From positions 1,355,741-1,419,740 of the forward strand of contig NZ_JH601103.1 of the NCBI RefSeq assembly GCF_000245815.1: a stretch of DNA of 64,000 bases, given 5' to 3'. The position numbers and the translations under genes are program-made. The notes beneath the pieces are model-generated. The model was not told the origin of the DNA. It searched no databases and was given only the letters and a program-made list of their open reading frames with translations. Shown piece after piece: positions 54,282 through 63,839 of this stretch (position 1 is its first letter; every line of letters starts with the position of its first letter). The DNA comes from Dolosigranulum pigrum ATCC 51524 (GTDB lineage Bacteria > Bacillota > Bacilli > Lactobacillales > Carnobacteriaceae_A).

Positions 54282-55935
54282 CAGAATTCCCTACTTTCTC
54301 GTCTGTATCTTTGAAGTAAATGCTCCCACTCGTCGTCTTCGCTTGAACAGTCATTGGATTGCCATATTTTAAGCGTTTAAAGGAACGGAAATTTTTCTTC
54401 CCATTTAGATCTTCTTCGACATTATTCAGGCGACTTTTCACCTTCCCGAATGCTGCTTTCCCTTCCACATCAATATCACTTGTGCTTGGCAGAGCGACTT
54501 TAACATCCCCGTTGACTGTGGTTGCTTCTAATTGCGTAGCTTCCGGATTGAAGAGCGTCATGCGAATATCACCATTTGTCGTTGTTAGAGCAGAGCTAAT
54601 GACATCTCCTCTAATTTGAATATCTCCGTTGACCGTATTAATAATTAAATCTTGAATATCCACATCTTTTTGATAAATATCTCCTTGGGTCCCTTTTATT
54701 TCAATCATGGTCGCTTTAATTTTATTTAACTTGAAGTCTCCATTGGTTGATTTCATATACAGATCTTTCAGATCAATATGGCTCAAGGAAATATTACCGT
54801 TCAATACATTAACCGTTAGATAATCGTACGTCTGCTTCGGTAAGGCAACAATAATGTCTGCTTTTATTCGTTTGTTGGGAATGTGGAAGGTTAATTTATC
54901 CTCATCCACAACATACTGATGGCGCACAGCGAAGGCTTCTTCTACAGTTGCCTCATCATACTTGCCGTAGATGGTAATATTAGCTGAAATACGCATCTGT
55001 TCGTCTGTCGTAGATTCGAACGAAATATTCCCATTGGCGTTCTTAAAGTCTAAAATAGTTGGGTTCTCAGTAATAATCCATTCTTTATCGAATGAATCAG
55101 AGGCTAATGTTGGAACTTTAATCACTTGCTCTGACCATTCGAAGTTATCGAACAAGCCACGTGCCGATTCAATAGTGGTCTTAATTAGCTCACCTAGGTC
55201 TTTACTAGCACTTCCTACCGTTTGACCCGCTTTTTTGAGTGCTTTTTCTGTATCTTCTTTCCACTCATCAGGAGAGAAATCGAATTGTGAGGTGACTTCT
55301 TTTGCTTTTGTGGACCATTTGCGCATTTTTAGACTATTAAGTTCGTCAGAAAGTTCTCTTTTTTCTTCATCTAATTCTGCCAACTCCTGATCGATATCTT
55401 GTAAGTCCTCTTCAAGGTCAATCATTTGTTCAGTAGCTTCATAAGCGTCTTCCTTAAGATCAACTAACTGCTCTTCACGTGCTTGAATTTCTTCTTTCAA
55501 GTTCGCTACTTCATCGTGGTTATCAACTTCATCGATTGCCTGGACCAGTGTTAGTTCTTCACGCAAATCCGCTAATCGGTCTTGTTGTTTTTCTATAGCT
55601 TGTGTGTATTCTGATTCAGCACGTGCTTTTAACTGATCCAACTCTGCTTTTACCGCTTGACGCTTCTGTTTTTGTTGGGTAATCGAAGCATTTAAGCGAT
55701 CGAGTTCTGCTGAATACTGCGTCATCTCATTTGCTAATTCTTCCAGTTCTTGCTGATAATCTACAGTCTCATCATGGCTATCCCATTCAGTTTCAGTCGT
55801 TATTTCTTTATCGAACTCTTTAGCTTCCATTCGTTTATTTTCTTGTTTCGCTAAGTTTTCTAGCAGTTCTAATCCCTCATCTGTCGATAAGACGCCTTGT
55901 CTAACTAAGTCTAAGATTCGTTCTCTTTCATTCAT
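54271..55935 (-). CDS. LiaX/YvlB-like protein (SHOCT-like N-terminus, coiled coil, DUF4097)
   Basis: A 554-aa protein. The N-terminus has the short helical domain RILDLVRQGVLSTDEGLELL (about 5-24). A long coiled coil follows (about 50-190, rich in Glu, Leu and Lys). The C-terminal half (about 280-500) is a beta-helix DUF4097 domain with repeated GN/GD turns. This is the layout of LiaX of enterococci, which senses daptomycin and antimicrobial peptides and governs the LiaFSR response, and of YvlB in bacilli. ATG 55935 or the adjacent ATG 55938 is the start (GGAGG upstream). First gene of the cluster. Confidence 0.88.
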   Translation of the reverse strand: MNERERILDLVRQGVLSTDEGLELLENLAKQENKRMEAKEFDKEITTETEWDSHDETVDYQQELEELANEMTQYSAELDRLNASITQQKQKRQAVKAELDQLKARAESEYTQAIEKQQDRLADLREELTLVQAIDEVDNHDEVANLKEEIQAREEQLVDLKEDAYEATEQMIDLEEDLQDIDQELAELDEEKRELSDELNSLKMRKWSTKAKEVTSQFDFSPDEWKEDTEKALKKAGQTVGSASKDLGELIKTTIESARGLFDNFEWSEQVIKVPTLASDSFDKEWIITENPTILDFKNANGNISFESTTDEQMRISANITIYGKYDEATVEEAFAVRHQYVVDEDKLTFHIPNKRIKADIIVALPKQTYDYLTVNVLNGNISLSHIDLKDLYMKSTNGDFKLNKIKATMIEIKGTQGDIYQKDVDIQDLIINTVNGDIQIRGDVISSALTTTNGDIRMTLFNPEATQLEATTVNGDVKVALPSTSDIDVEGKAAFGKVKSRLNNVEEDLNGKKNFRSFKRLKYGNPMTVQAKTTSGSIYFKDTDEKVGNSDEA

Positions 55936-55986
55936 CATAGTTCCTCCTAAATTTTCAAAACATATCAATCATCACGTGTTACCCTT

Positions 55987-56030
55987 ATTATGTCAGAAAT
56001 AACAAGACAGAACATCGGACTTGCGACTGA
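55987..56030 (-). promoter_or_regulatory. Promoter and candidate LiaR/CesR box of the liaX-like operon
   Basis: CATAAT (55992-55987) can act as -10. Upstream at 56030-56015 the minus strand reads TCAGTCGCAAGTCCGA, which fits 14 of 16 positions of the CesR/LiaR-type box as I recall it (TCAGHCTnnAGDCTGA). The site sits at about -36 to -51, a good place for an activator. A second AGTC..ACT element lies at 56077-56092, at the uvrA stop. Confidence 0.5.
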
Positions 56031-56088
56031 TATTCGGATTTTTAAGAGAGGGTTCCTATGAAGCAAGTAACTTTTTGAGTAGTTTAGA

Positions 56089-58917
56089 CTAAGATGACGG
56101 GGTTAAGAGTGGTTTGAGATATTGTCCGGTATAACTTTCGGGAATCTCAGCAATCTCTTCTGGCGTACCTGCACCAATAATCGTTCCACCGCCAACACCA
56201 CCTTCTGGCCCTAAGTCAACTACATAATCCGCCACTTTTATGACGTCAAGATTATGTTCAATCACTACGACTGTATTGCCGACATCGACTAAGCGCTGCA
56301 GAACTTCCAGTAATTTGGCAATATCATGCGTATGCAGCCCCGTTGTTGGTTCATCCAAGATATAGAAGTTGTGCCCGTTTTGTCGTTTTTGCAACTCACT
56401 GGCCAACTTCATTCGTTGTGCTTCACCCCCAGATAGGGTTGTAGCAGACTGACCGAGTGTAATGTAACCTAAACCGACATCAATAATTGTATCTAGTTTT
56501 CGTTTTAATTTAGGAATATTTTCGAAGAAGTCTGCTGCATCACGGGCATTCATATCCAGCACCTCAGCAATATTTTTACCCTTGTATTCTACCTCTAATG
56601 TCTCAGAGTTATATCGCTTCCCTTTACAGACTTCACAGGGCACATACACATCCGGTAAGAAGTGCATTTCAATCTGAAGCGTCCCGTCCCCTTTACAGGC
56701 TTCACAACGTCCACCTTTCACATTAAAACTAAATCGACCTTTTTTATAACCACGTTTCTTCGCTTCATTCGTCTGAGCGAAGAGTTCCCGCACATCATCG
56801 AACACCTTCGTATACGTTGCTGGATTACTTCGCGGTGTACGACCAATTGGACTCTGATCGATATCAATAATCTTGTCTAATCCTTCATAACCAGTGACTG
56901 ATTGATGTTTTCCAGGCTTATCTTTGCTACGTCCGACTTCACGAGCGAGCACTTTTTTCATGACTAAGTTCACTAAAGACGATTTGCCCGATCCTGATAC
57001 ACCCGTCACCACATTCAAGCGACCCAGTGGAATATCCACATCGACCTCTTTTAAATTATTTTCGGCAGCACCTCGAATCGCAATGGCTCCTTGATCTTCT
57101 ACGCGACGTTCTTCTGGCACATGAATACGACGTTGGCCTGATAAGTAGTCTCCAGTAATTGAATTCTTGCTCTGACTGACTTCCTCAGGGGTTCCCGCAG
57201 CGACTACGCATCCCCCTTCACTTCCAGCACCAGGACCCATATCGATTAAATAATCTGCTGCCCGCATTGTATCTTCATCATGTTCCACAACAATCAACGT
57301 ATTGCCTAAATTTCGCATCTGGCGCAGTGAATCAATCAAACGATCATTATCCCGTTGATGCAAACCAATGGACGGTTCATCTAAAATATAAAGAATCCCA
57401 CTCAAGTTAGAGCCGATCTGTGTTGCTAAACGAATCCGCTGTGCTTCCCCACCAGAGAGTGTCCCGGCTTTTCGCGACAAGGTTAAATATTCTAAGCCCA
57501 CATTCTTCAAGAAGGTCAACCGGTCACTAATTTCTTTCCGAATCGGCTTGGCAATCGCCATATCTTTATCCGATAAATCCATCTCTCCGAAGAAATCTTT
57601 CGCTTTATCAATTGACAGTTCATTCACGTCTCCAATGTCTTTTCCTAACACTTTGACAGAAAGTGCTTGTTCATTCAGACGCTTCCCGTGACAATTTGGA
57701 CATGTCAATTCAGTCATATATTCCTTCATCGTCCGGCGCGTAAAATCGGAACTTGTTTCATAATAACGACGCGACACATTCTCCATGACCCCCTCGAACG
57801 GCATCACCGAATCCCGCACATTACCATAATTATTCGTATACGAAAACTTAAACTCGCGCTCACCCGAGCCATGCAAGACCAGTTCCTGATCTTCTTTCGG
57901 CAAGTCTTTGAACGGTACCGTCATATCAATATCAAACTGATCACAAGCTTGCTTTAACATCTCAGGATAATAATCAGAACTAATTGGTTGCCATGGTGCC
58001 ATTGCGCCCTCTTCTAAGGTCAAGGACTCATCTGGAACAACTAAACTATAATCAACTTCGAGTTTTGTCCCGATTCCCTCACATTCAGGACACGATCCAA
58101 ACGGGGCATTGAATGAGAATAATCGTGGCTCCAATTCAGGGACTGTAAAATCACAATATGGACAAGCATGATGTTCACTAAATTGTAACGTCTCCCCATC
58201 AATCACATCAATCGTGGCATAACCGTCTGAACGATTAAGGGCCGTCTCCAATGAATCAAATAAGCGGGACCGAATACCGTCTTTCACCACAATCCGATCC
58301 ACGACCACATCAATATCATGTTGCTTATTCTTATCTAACTCAGGAACTTCCGTAATATCAACGATCTCCCCATTCACACGTACACGAACATATCCATCTG
58401 CCTTAATCTTATCCAGTAGACGCTTATGTTGACCGCGCTTAGCTTTCACAACAGGCGACAGAATTTGTAATTTAGTTCGTTCAGGCAACTCCATGATCGT
58501 ATCAACCATTTGTTCGACTGACTGGCTCGTAATCTCATGCCCATCATTCGGACAGATTGGCACACCAATCCGTGCATACAATAATCGTAAGTAATCATTA
58601 ATCTCTGTCACCGTTCCGACCGTTGACCGTGGATTATTATTCGTTGTCTTCTGATTAATCGAAATCGCCGGTGACAAACCATCAATACTATCAACATCCG
58701 GCTTATCCATCTGTCCAAGAAATTGTCGTGCATAGGCCGACAACGACTCCACATAACGGCGCTGGCCTTCTGCATACAACGTGTCGAACGCCAGTGAACT
58801 CTTCCCTGAACCAGATAACCCCGTCACAACAACAAATTTATCGCGCGGAATCACTACATCAATATCTTTCAAATTATGTGATCGCGCTCCGCGAATAATA
58901 ATCTCATCTTTTCCCAC
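56089..58917 (-). CDS. uvrA: Excinuclease ABC subunit A
   Basis: A 942-aa nucleotide-excision-repair protein that finds bulky DNA damage with UvrB. Two ABC ATPase modules: Walker [15 protein letters not shown] near 33 and [14 protein letters not shown] near 640; signatures LSGGEAQR near 484 and 825. Zinc fingers are seen at [23 protein letters not shown] sequence (near 253) and [17 protein letters not shown] (near 737). The start is GTG with GAGGGGG 7 bases upstream. uvrB is not in the window. Confidence 0.97.
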   Translation of the reverse strand: MGKDEIIIRGARSHNLKDIDVVIPRDKFVVVTGLSGSGKSSLAFDTLYAEGQRRYVESLSAYARQFLGQMDKPDVDSIDGLSPAISINQKTTNNNPRSTVGTVTEINDYLRLLYARIGVPICPNDGHEITSQSVEQMVDTIMELPERTKLQILSPVVKAKRGQHKRLLDKIKADGYVRVRVNGEIVDITEVPELDKNKQHDIDVVVDRIVVKDGIRSRLFDSLETALNRSDGYATIDVIDGETLQFSEHHACPYCDFTVPELEPRLFSFNAPFGSCPECEGIGTKLEVDYSLVVPDESLTLEEGAMAPWQPISSDYYPEMLKQACDQFDIDMTVPFKDLPKEDQELVLHGSGEREFKFSYTNNYGNVRDSVMPFEGVMENVSRRYYETSSDFTRRTMKEYMTELTCPNCHGKRLNEQALSVKVLGKDIGDVNELSIDKAKDFFGEMDLSDKDMAIAKPIRKEISDRLTFLKNVGLEYLTLSRKAGTLSGGEAQRIRLATQIGSNLSGILYILDEPSIGLHQRDNDRLIDSLRQMRNLGNTLIVVEHDEDTMRAADYLIDMGPGAGSEGGCVVAAGTPEEVSQSKNSITGDYLSGQRRIHVPEERRVEDQGAIAIRGAAENNLKEVDVDIPLGRLNVVTGVSGSGKSSLVNLVMKKVLAREVGRSKDKPGKHQSVTGYEGLDKIIDIDQSPIGRTPRSNPATYTKVFDDVRELFAQTNEAKKRGYKKGRFSFNVKGGRCEACKGDGTLQIEMHFLPDVYVPCEVCKGKRYNSETLEVEYKGKNIAEVLDMNARDAADFFENIPKLKRKLDTIIDVGLGYITLGQSATTLSGGEAQRMKLASELQKRQNGHNFYILDEPTTGLHTHDIAKLLEVLQRLVDVGNTVVVIEHNLDVIKVADYVVDLGPEGGVGGGTIIGAGTPEEIAEIPESYTGQYLKPLLTPSS

Positions 58918-59021
58918 AGTGCATCCCCCTCATTATGTATCACACATCTAGCATCGAATTTCATTATAACACACACACCTGTTAAATAAAGATTCTAGCC
59001 TTACCGCTTGTTTCTTAGCAC

Positions 59022-59084
59022 AAAAGTCATATTCTCTTTTGGGGTTAATCAATGCCCGCTTAACCAAAAGAAAATATGACTCTT
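59022..59084 (-). terminator. Terminator of the LysM protein gene
   Basis: A long stem (AAGAGTCATATTTTC with its complement, arms near 59024-59042 and 59064-59084) on the minus strand. It lies just past the stop codon at 59100. Confidence 0.7.
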
Positions 59085-59099
59085 ATAATTATATTTTAC

Positions 59100-60062
59100 T
59101 TAATTAATCAAATGCCATTTATCGGCTGCTCGATCTTCAATTTCTTGCACGTAAACTTTTCCTGTCTTGGCATCATATTTAAATGCTTTGATTGGTGTTA
59201 TTTTTTCAGCACTATCATCGGATACATCAAATTTTACCGTGTGTTCATCAATCACTTCACTAGTGATAAAATAATTCTCTGTATTATAAGCATAATCTGT
59301 TAAGTCATGTACTTTTCGGATACCTTCTTCTGATAATGCTTTTTCTTGTCCTGTTTGCTCAATAGAAGCAACCGGTTCCCCATCATGTAATCTCATCCAA
59401 GACTTAGGTGCTGCATCGGTTGATTCAAATACGCGATCTGTCACTGTATCATATTTAAACCACTTGAAGACCGTTAGCTTTTCTGGTGTTTTATCGGCCA
59501 AACTATAAATGACTGTATGATCCGCTTGTTTTCTTTCGACTCTAACTTCATAACTAGCTGAGTTATATTTATTATTAGTCACTTCATGAATGCGGTCTAT
59601 TCCCTTTTCTGCAGTATCGGTCGTTTTTTTAGTTCCTCCTGATACCACTACTGTATTTCCTGGATAGAGCATAGTCCCAGCATCGATGTGATTCCATTGG
59701 TAAATATCAGCTACTGTTACACCAAATTTTTGAGCTATTTTATACGGTGAATCCCCTGCTTTGACTTCATATACTTTCTTATCTGAATTGCTCTGATTTC
59801 TTTCAACTTTTAATTGATCACCAGGATGTAGCATATACGCTTCCCCCAATGCGTTAAGTTGTTTTAACTCCTCAATACTCATATTATATCGCTGACTAAT
59901 TCGATATAAATTATCTCCTTCTTGCACCGTATAAAGGGCGGGTTGATTAATATTTCCCGTCTCACCACTGCTGGCTGAAACAGTAGACACACCGATAATT
60001 GAGCTCGTTAATGCAACCAGTGCAATAGTTGATAAACTCTTCACATTTATTTGTTTTTTCAT
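59100..60062 (-). CDS. Secreted LysM protein with a tandem C-terminal domain
   Basis: A 320-aa exported protein. A signal peptide (1-31, ending TVSASS) is followed by two LysM domains for peptidoglycan binding (about 42-87 and 96-141). The rest is two copies of a domain of about 74 residues (153-226 and 247-320) that share IxxxHxxT...YN..xY, DHTV or EHTV, EKxT..K.FKYD and a final W..L. I do not recognise this domain. There is no catalytic NlpC/P60, CHAP or amidase domain, so it is likely a wall-bound structural or adhesive protein. SD is GAAGGG. Confidence 0.85.
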   Translation of the reverse strand: MKKQINVKSLSTIALVALTSSIIGVSTVSASSGETGNINQPALYTVQEGDNLYRISQRYNMSIEELKQLNALGEAYMLHPGDQLKVERNQSNSDKKVYEVKAGDSPYKIAQKFGVTVADIYQWNHIDAGTMLYPGNTVVVSGGTKKTTDTAEKGIDRIHEVTNNKYNSASYEVRVERKQADHTVIYSLADKTPEKLTVFKWFKYDTVTDRVFESTDAAPKSWMRLHDGEPVASIEQTGQEKALSEEGIRKVHDLTDYAYNTENYFITSEVIDEHTVKFDVSDDSAEKITPIKAFKYDAKTGKVYVQEIEDRAADKWHLIN

Positions 60063-60244
60063 AATTAGATCCCTTCAATATATGATATCATTTTTTATAG
60101 CACACATATAATATCATTATAATTACACAAAAACAATACAATTTTACCTAGATAAGATGTTTTTATCTGACATTTCAAAAAATTCCTTCATAGTAATAGT
60201 TCAGTTAACGATTCTATATGCTATAATAATTTAGAGGTGATTAT

Positions 60245-60718
60245 ATGAATTTGTATGATATTAAAGTAAAACCAATTGATCAACCAACCATAACATTAAA
60301 TAGTTATAAAAACCAAACTATCCTCATTGTGAACACAGCCTCTAACTGTGGGCTAAAAAACCAACTAGAGGAGCTTGAGACACTCTATCAAGACTATAAG
60401 AACTGCGGTTTCACTGTACTTGGTTTCCCTTGCAACCAATTTTTGGGCCAAGAACCGCTCGACGGCATGGAGATCCAAAACTTCTGTGCCACAAATTTTA
60501 ATGTAACCTTTCCCTTATTCGAAAAAGTGAAGGTCAATGGCAAGCACACCCACCCACTCTTCGCAACTCTGAAAGAACGAACAGGGCTAAAGCTCATTAA
60601 GTGGAATTACAACAAGTTTCTCATCAGCCCGAATGCTGACACGGTGAAACAATTCAGCCCTATTACGTCGCCGCTCGACTTACGCGAAGAAATCGAAGCG
60701 TTACTCTCCGCTGATTAA
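60245..60718 (+). CDS. Glutathione peroxidase family protein
   Basis: A 157-aa thioredoxin-fold peroxidase. The active cysteine is in NTASNCGLKNQ (about C36), with the tetrad partners Q in GFPCNQFLGQE (about 70) and W/N in IKWNYNKFLI (about 119-128). Cysteine replaces selenocysteine, as usual in bacteria. It likely uses thioredoxin to reduce peroxides. TATAAT at 60222-60227 and an AGAGGTG SD precede the ATG. Confidence 0.92.
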   Translation: MNLYDIKVKPIDQPTITLNSYKNQTILIVNTASNCGLKNQLEELETLYQDYKNCGFTVLGFPCNQFLGQEPLDGMEIQNFCATNFNVTFPLFEKVKVNGKHTHPLFATLKERTGLKLIKWNYNKFLISPNADTVKQFSPITSPLDLREEIEALLSAD

Positions 60719-60766
60719 CATGATATAACTCTTAATGAAAAATACGACTATTTCACCACTATAATA

Positions 60767-60820
60767 AAGCACTTAGATACCCCGTTGATACTACAGTCAA
60801 CCAGATTCTAAGTGCTTTTA
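60767..60820. terminator. Bidirectional terminator between the peroxidase gene and pepF
   Basis: AAAGCACTTAGA (60767-60778) pairs with TCTAAGTGCTTT (60807-60818); T tracts on both strands. Confidence 0.9.
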
Positions 60821-60856
60821 AGCTATTTATACAACGCCTTATCTTGCAATATTCAT

Positions 60857-62662
60857 TTATATTTGAGTGGTCAATTCAATCATTCGATCGACTGATTCAT
60901 CGAGATAAGCAATCGTGTCTTTCAAGGCTTGGTCGCTTCCAACGTCAACACCTGCAACTTTAGCAGCATCTTTTGGCAACTGACGTCCACCTAACTTCAA
61001 GAAGTCTAACCAATTCTCTGCTTCAAGCTCACCCGCTTTTAACTTCAAGAAAGCTTGCGTAGCAATCGTTAAACCAGCTGAGTACGTGTATGGATATAAC
61101 CCATAGAAGTAATGAACTTGACGCATCCACGTTAACTCCGCTCCCGGTTCAATCTCAACCGCATCACCCCAGAATGCTTCCAATGTCTCGCGCTTCAATT
61201 CATTCAACACATTAGCATCAAATCCTTGACCCGCATCGATTCGCTCATACACTTTTCGCTGGAAGTCCGCTTCCAATAAATGTGTGACAAAATTGTGGAA
61301 GTATGTCTTGGAGATCATCTTAGCAATAATCGACCGTTCTTTCCGCGGTGAATCCGCATCTTTTCGTAAGTAATCACTAAGGAGCAATTCATTAAAGGTC
61401 GACGGAGCCTCAATCAAGTATAAGGATGGACGACCTGCCGTTAAGACTTGCTCTTGGTAGACATAGTGGAAATGTCCCGCATGCCCCAACTCATGAATTA
61501 ATGTATACGCATCGCTCAACAATCCAGAATACGACAACATAATGTACGGATGCGTATCAGCTGGTGTCGAACAGAAGGCACCCGAACGCTTCCCTTTATT
61601 ACGCGCAAAATCGATCCAGTTCTCATCATAAGCTCGCATCATAATATCCACATAATCATCACCCAGAACTTCTACCGCCTGAGCAATCACCTCACGCGAC
61701 TCAGCAATGGTTAATGTTTCCGTATAATCTGGATCCAAATCCAACTTCAGATCTGCATACGTCATCTTGTCTAAGCCTTGCTCCTCTTTCACATGCGTAA
61801 TATACTTACGCATTACCGGTGCAAAATCCGACATAATAAGATCAATCTGACGGTCATACATCGCTCGATCAACATCTTGACTATCCAATAAATAATCAAT
61901 CACCGAATCATAACCGCGCATCGTTGCTAATGTTTTTTCTTTCATCACATGATTGTAATAGTTCGTCGCCGCTGTATATTGATATTGACCCAGCACTTGA
62001 TTGAACTGATCATAGGATTGGCGGCGAATCTCACCATCCTCCGAATACATATAGCCTTCTTCATAGCCAACAAAGCTCAAATCATGCTGCTTGCCATTTG
62101 CTTCAAATGTTCCAAAATCAGCATCGGCAGACCGAATCTGTTCGAATAATTCCGCATGACTATCTAACACAGGGCTTAAGTTAGCCAGCGCCTCTTCCAC
62201 TACTGCCGGCAACTTGTGAGCTTTTCCTTTTTTCACCTCACGAATAAACGGCTCATAACGCTCATCTAACGCGACAACTGCATCCAATGTCGCTTCCTCA
62301 GCTTCCATTAATTCAGATTCATAAAAGCTTAAGATAGCCCCCAACTTAGCCAATTCATTACTCACCCGTTGAACCCGCTTCTGACTTTCAGCATCGGTAA
62401 TATCTACTGATGTCGGTAAGAACGCATAATCATACACACGCGACGTTAAACTCTGAATCGACTCGTAAACCTGAATCGACTCTAAGATAATCCCCGCTTC
62501 CGTCAACCGACCGGCATATTGATCCTTAAACTCCTTCGCTTTCCCGCCAAGCTGCTCTAACGTTTCTTCAAAAGCACGCTCCGACTCAAAAATAGCTGAC
62601 AAATCCCATTTCAACGCTGCACTGACTTGCGATCTTTCTTGTAATGTTTCACTCACATACAT
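60857..62662 (-). CDS. pepF: Oligoendopeptidase F
   Basis: A 601-aa M3B zinc endopeptidase. The zinc site HELGHAGHFHY is at about residue 389, with the glutamate in IEAPSTFNELLLSDYL. The N-terminal PepF domain is present. It cleaves oligopeptides of about 7-17 residues. The start is ATG 62662; a GTG two codons later has slightly better spacing to AGTAGG. It lies 9 bases after the dehydrogenase gene, so the two are probably one operon. Distinct in sequence from the M3 peptidase at 8633. Confidence 0.95.
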   Translation of the reverse strand: MYVSETLQERSQVSAALKWDLSAIFESERAFEETLEQLGGKAKEFKDQYAGRLTEAGIILESIQVYESIQSLTSRVYDYAFLPTSVDITDAESQKRVQRVSNELAKLGAILSFYESELMEAEEATLDAVVALDERYEPFIREVKKGKAHKLPAVVEEALANLSPVLDSHAELFEQIRSADADFGTFEANGKQHDLSFVGYEEGYMYSEDGEIRRQSYDQFNQVLGQYQYTAATNYYNHVMKEKTLATMRGYDSVIDYLLDSQDVDRAMYDRQIDLIMSDFAPVMRKYITHVKEEQGLDKMTYADLKLDLDPDYTETLTIAESREVIAQAVEVLGDDYVDIMMRAYDENWIDFARNKGKRSGAFCSTPADTHPYIMLSYSGLLSDAYTLIHELGHAGHFHYVYQEQVLTAGRPSLYLIEAPSTFNELLLSDYLRKDADSPRKERSIIAKMISKTYFHNFVTHLLEADFQRKVYERIDAGQGFDANVLNELKRETLEAFWGDAVEIEPGAELTWMRQVHYFYGLYPYTYSAGLTIATQAFLKLKAGELEAENWLDFLKLGGRQLPKDAAKVAGVDVGSDQALKDTIAYLDESVDRMIELTTQI

Positions 62663-62671
62663 TCCTACTCT

Positions 62672-63619
62672 CTAATATTTTCTTTCTAAATCCACTTCAC
62701 TGACGGGCAACTCTTCACGATCAATGAAAGCCTGCAAGTTTTCTTCAATAATCGGGCGCAATGTCCCTAAATAATCATCCATAAACCCAGCAATATGCGG
62801 TGTCGCCAAAATTTTCGAATGCGTATACACCGGACTCTCTGCTGGAAGTGGCTCTTCTTCGAACACATCCAACGCTGCAAAGCTTAGCAATTCCTGATCA
62901 AGTGCTGTCAATAAATCAGCCGTCACAACCGACTCACCGCGCCCCACATTGACAAAAATTGCCCCAGGTTTGAATTGCTTAAATAAGGATAAGTTGAATA
63001 ATCCAGTTGTCTCTGGTGTCAACGGTAGAATATTAATAACAACATCAGCATCTGCCACAGCTTCTGCCAGGTTATCATTCGTATATACCTTATCGAAGCC
63101 ATCAATCTGACCGCCACTGCGATTAACCCCTGTTGTCTGCATACCGAATGCTTTCGCCATATGAGCCACTTCAGTTCCAATCTTACCGGCACCAATAATC
63201 GTCACCGACTTATCAAACAAAACTACCGGCTCAATCTCCTCTTGTGCCCAACGTGACGCCTTACTTGCCTCAACTGACTGCAAAATGCCTCGAGTACGCG
63301 CTAGCAACATCCCAAAAATTGATTCCGCCAATGAATGAGTATGCATCCCGCTCGCTGAAGTCAACCGCACCCCTTCTTGTGCTAGTAAATCAAGTGGCAA
63401 CTTATCCACTCCAGCTGTCGGCAATTGAATCCACTTTAATTGATGTTCACCAGACTCAAGCACATCAACTAACCGCTCATCCCAACCCAGTACGATCTCA
63501 ACCTTCGAAAAATCAGCTTCTTCAAACTCACTCACCAACTGATATTCACTAGCCATCTCTCGAAACGTCTCTAATACATCCTCTTCGTAACCGATCAATA
63601 CTAACAATTCCTTACTCAC
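62672..63619 (-). CDS. D-2-hydroxyacid dehydrogenase (NAD-binding)
   Basis: A 315-aa two-domain dehydrogenase. The coenzyme motif VTIIGAGKIGTEVAHMA (about 135-151) and catalytic groups R in NVGRGESVVTADLL (about 223), E in DVFEEEPLP and H in TPHIAGF (about 274) are present. Which 2-hydroxyacid or 2-ketoacid it acts on cannot be told. I take GTG 63619 (AAGGAG 8 bases upstream) over ATG 63625, which is only 2 bases from the SD. Upstream lies the CRISPR terminator. Confidence 0.92.
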   Translation of the reverse strand: MSKELLVLIGYEEDVLETFREMASEYQLVSEFEEADFSKVEIVLGWDERLVDVLESGEHQLKWIQLPTAGVDKLPLDLLAQEGVRLTSASGMHTHSLAESIFGMLLARTRGILQSVEASKASRWAQEEIEPVVLFDKSVTIIGAGKIGTEVAHMAKAFGMQTTGVNRSGGQIDGFDKVYTNDNLAEAVADADVVINILPLTPETTGLFNLSLFKQFKPGAIFVNVGRGESVVTADLLTALDQELLSFAALDVFEEEPLPAESPVYTHSKILATPHIAGFMDDYLGTLRPIIEENLQAFIDREELPVSEVDLERKY

Positions 63620-63721
63620 AGCCATCACTCCTTGCTTTACATTATCGCATATTCCCACCACAATTTCGACTAATAATCACGGGAAATACTTCACAAGTAG
63701 CTTGTTTCCTGAATAAACAAA

Positions 63722-63766
63722 AATCCTATTTAATTAGCTAGTTTGACTAGAAGATTAAACAGGATT
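63722..63766 (-). terminator. Terminator downstream of the CRISPR array
   Basis: AATCCTATTTAAT (63722-63734) pairs with ATTAAACAGGATT (63754-63766), one G-U pair, and the minus-strand transcript then reads TTTTTGTTTATT. It would end the precursor crRNA before the dehydrogenase gene. Confidence 0.75.
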
Positions 63767-63839
63767 ATATGTTTCAATAATTATTACATCAAAAATCAAT
63801 ACACTATAACTCTAAATCTCATAAGTTATCTGACCAATC

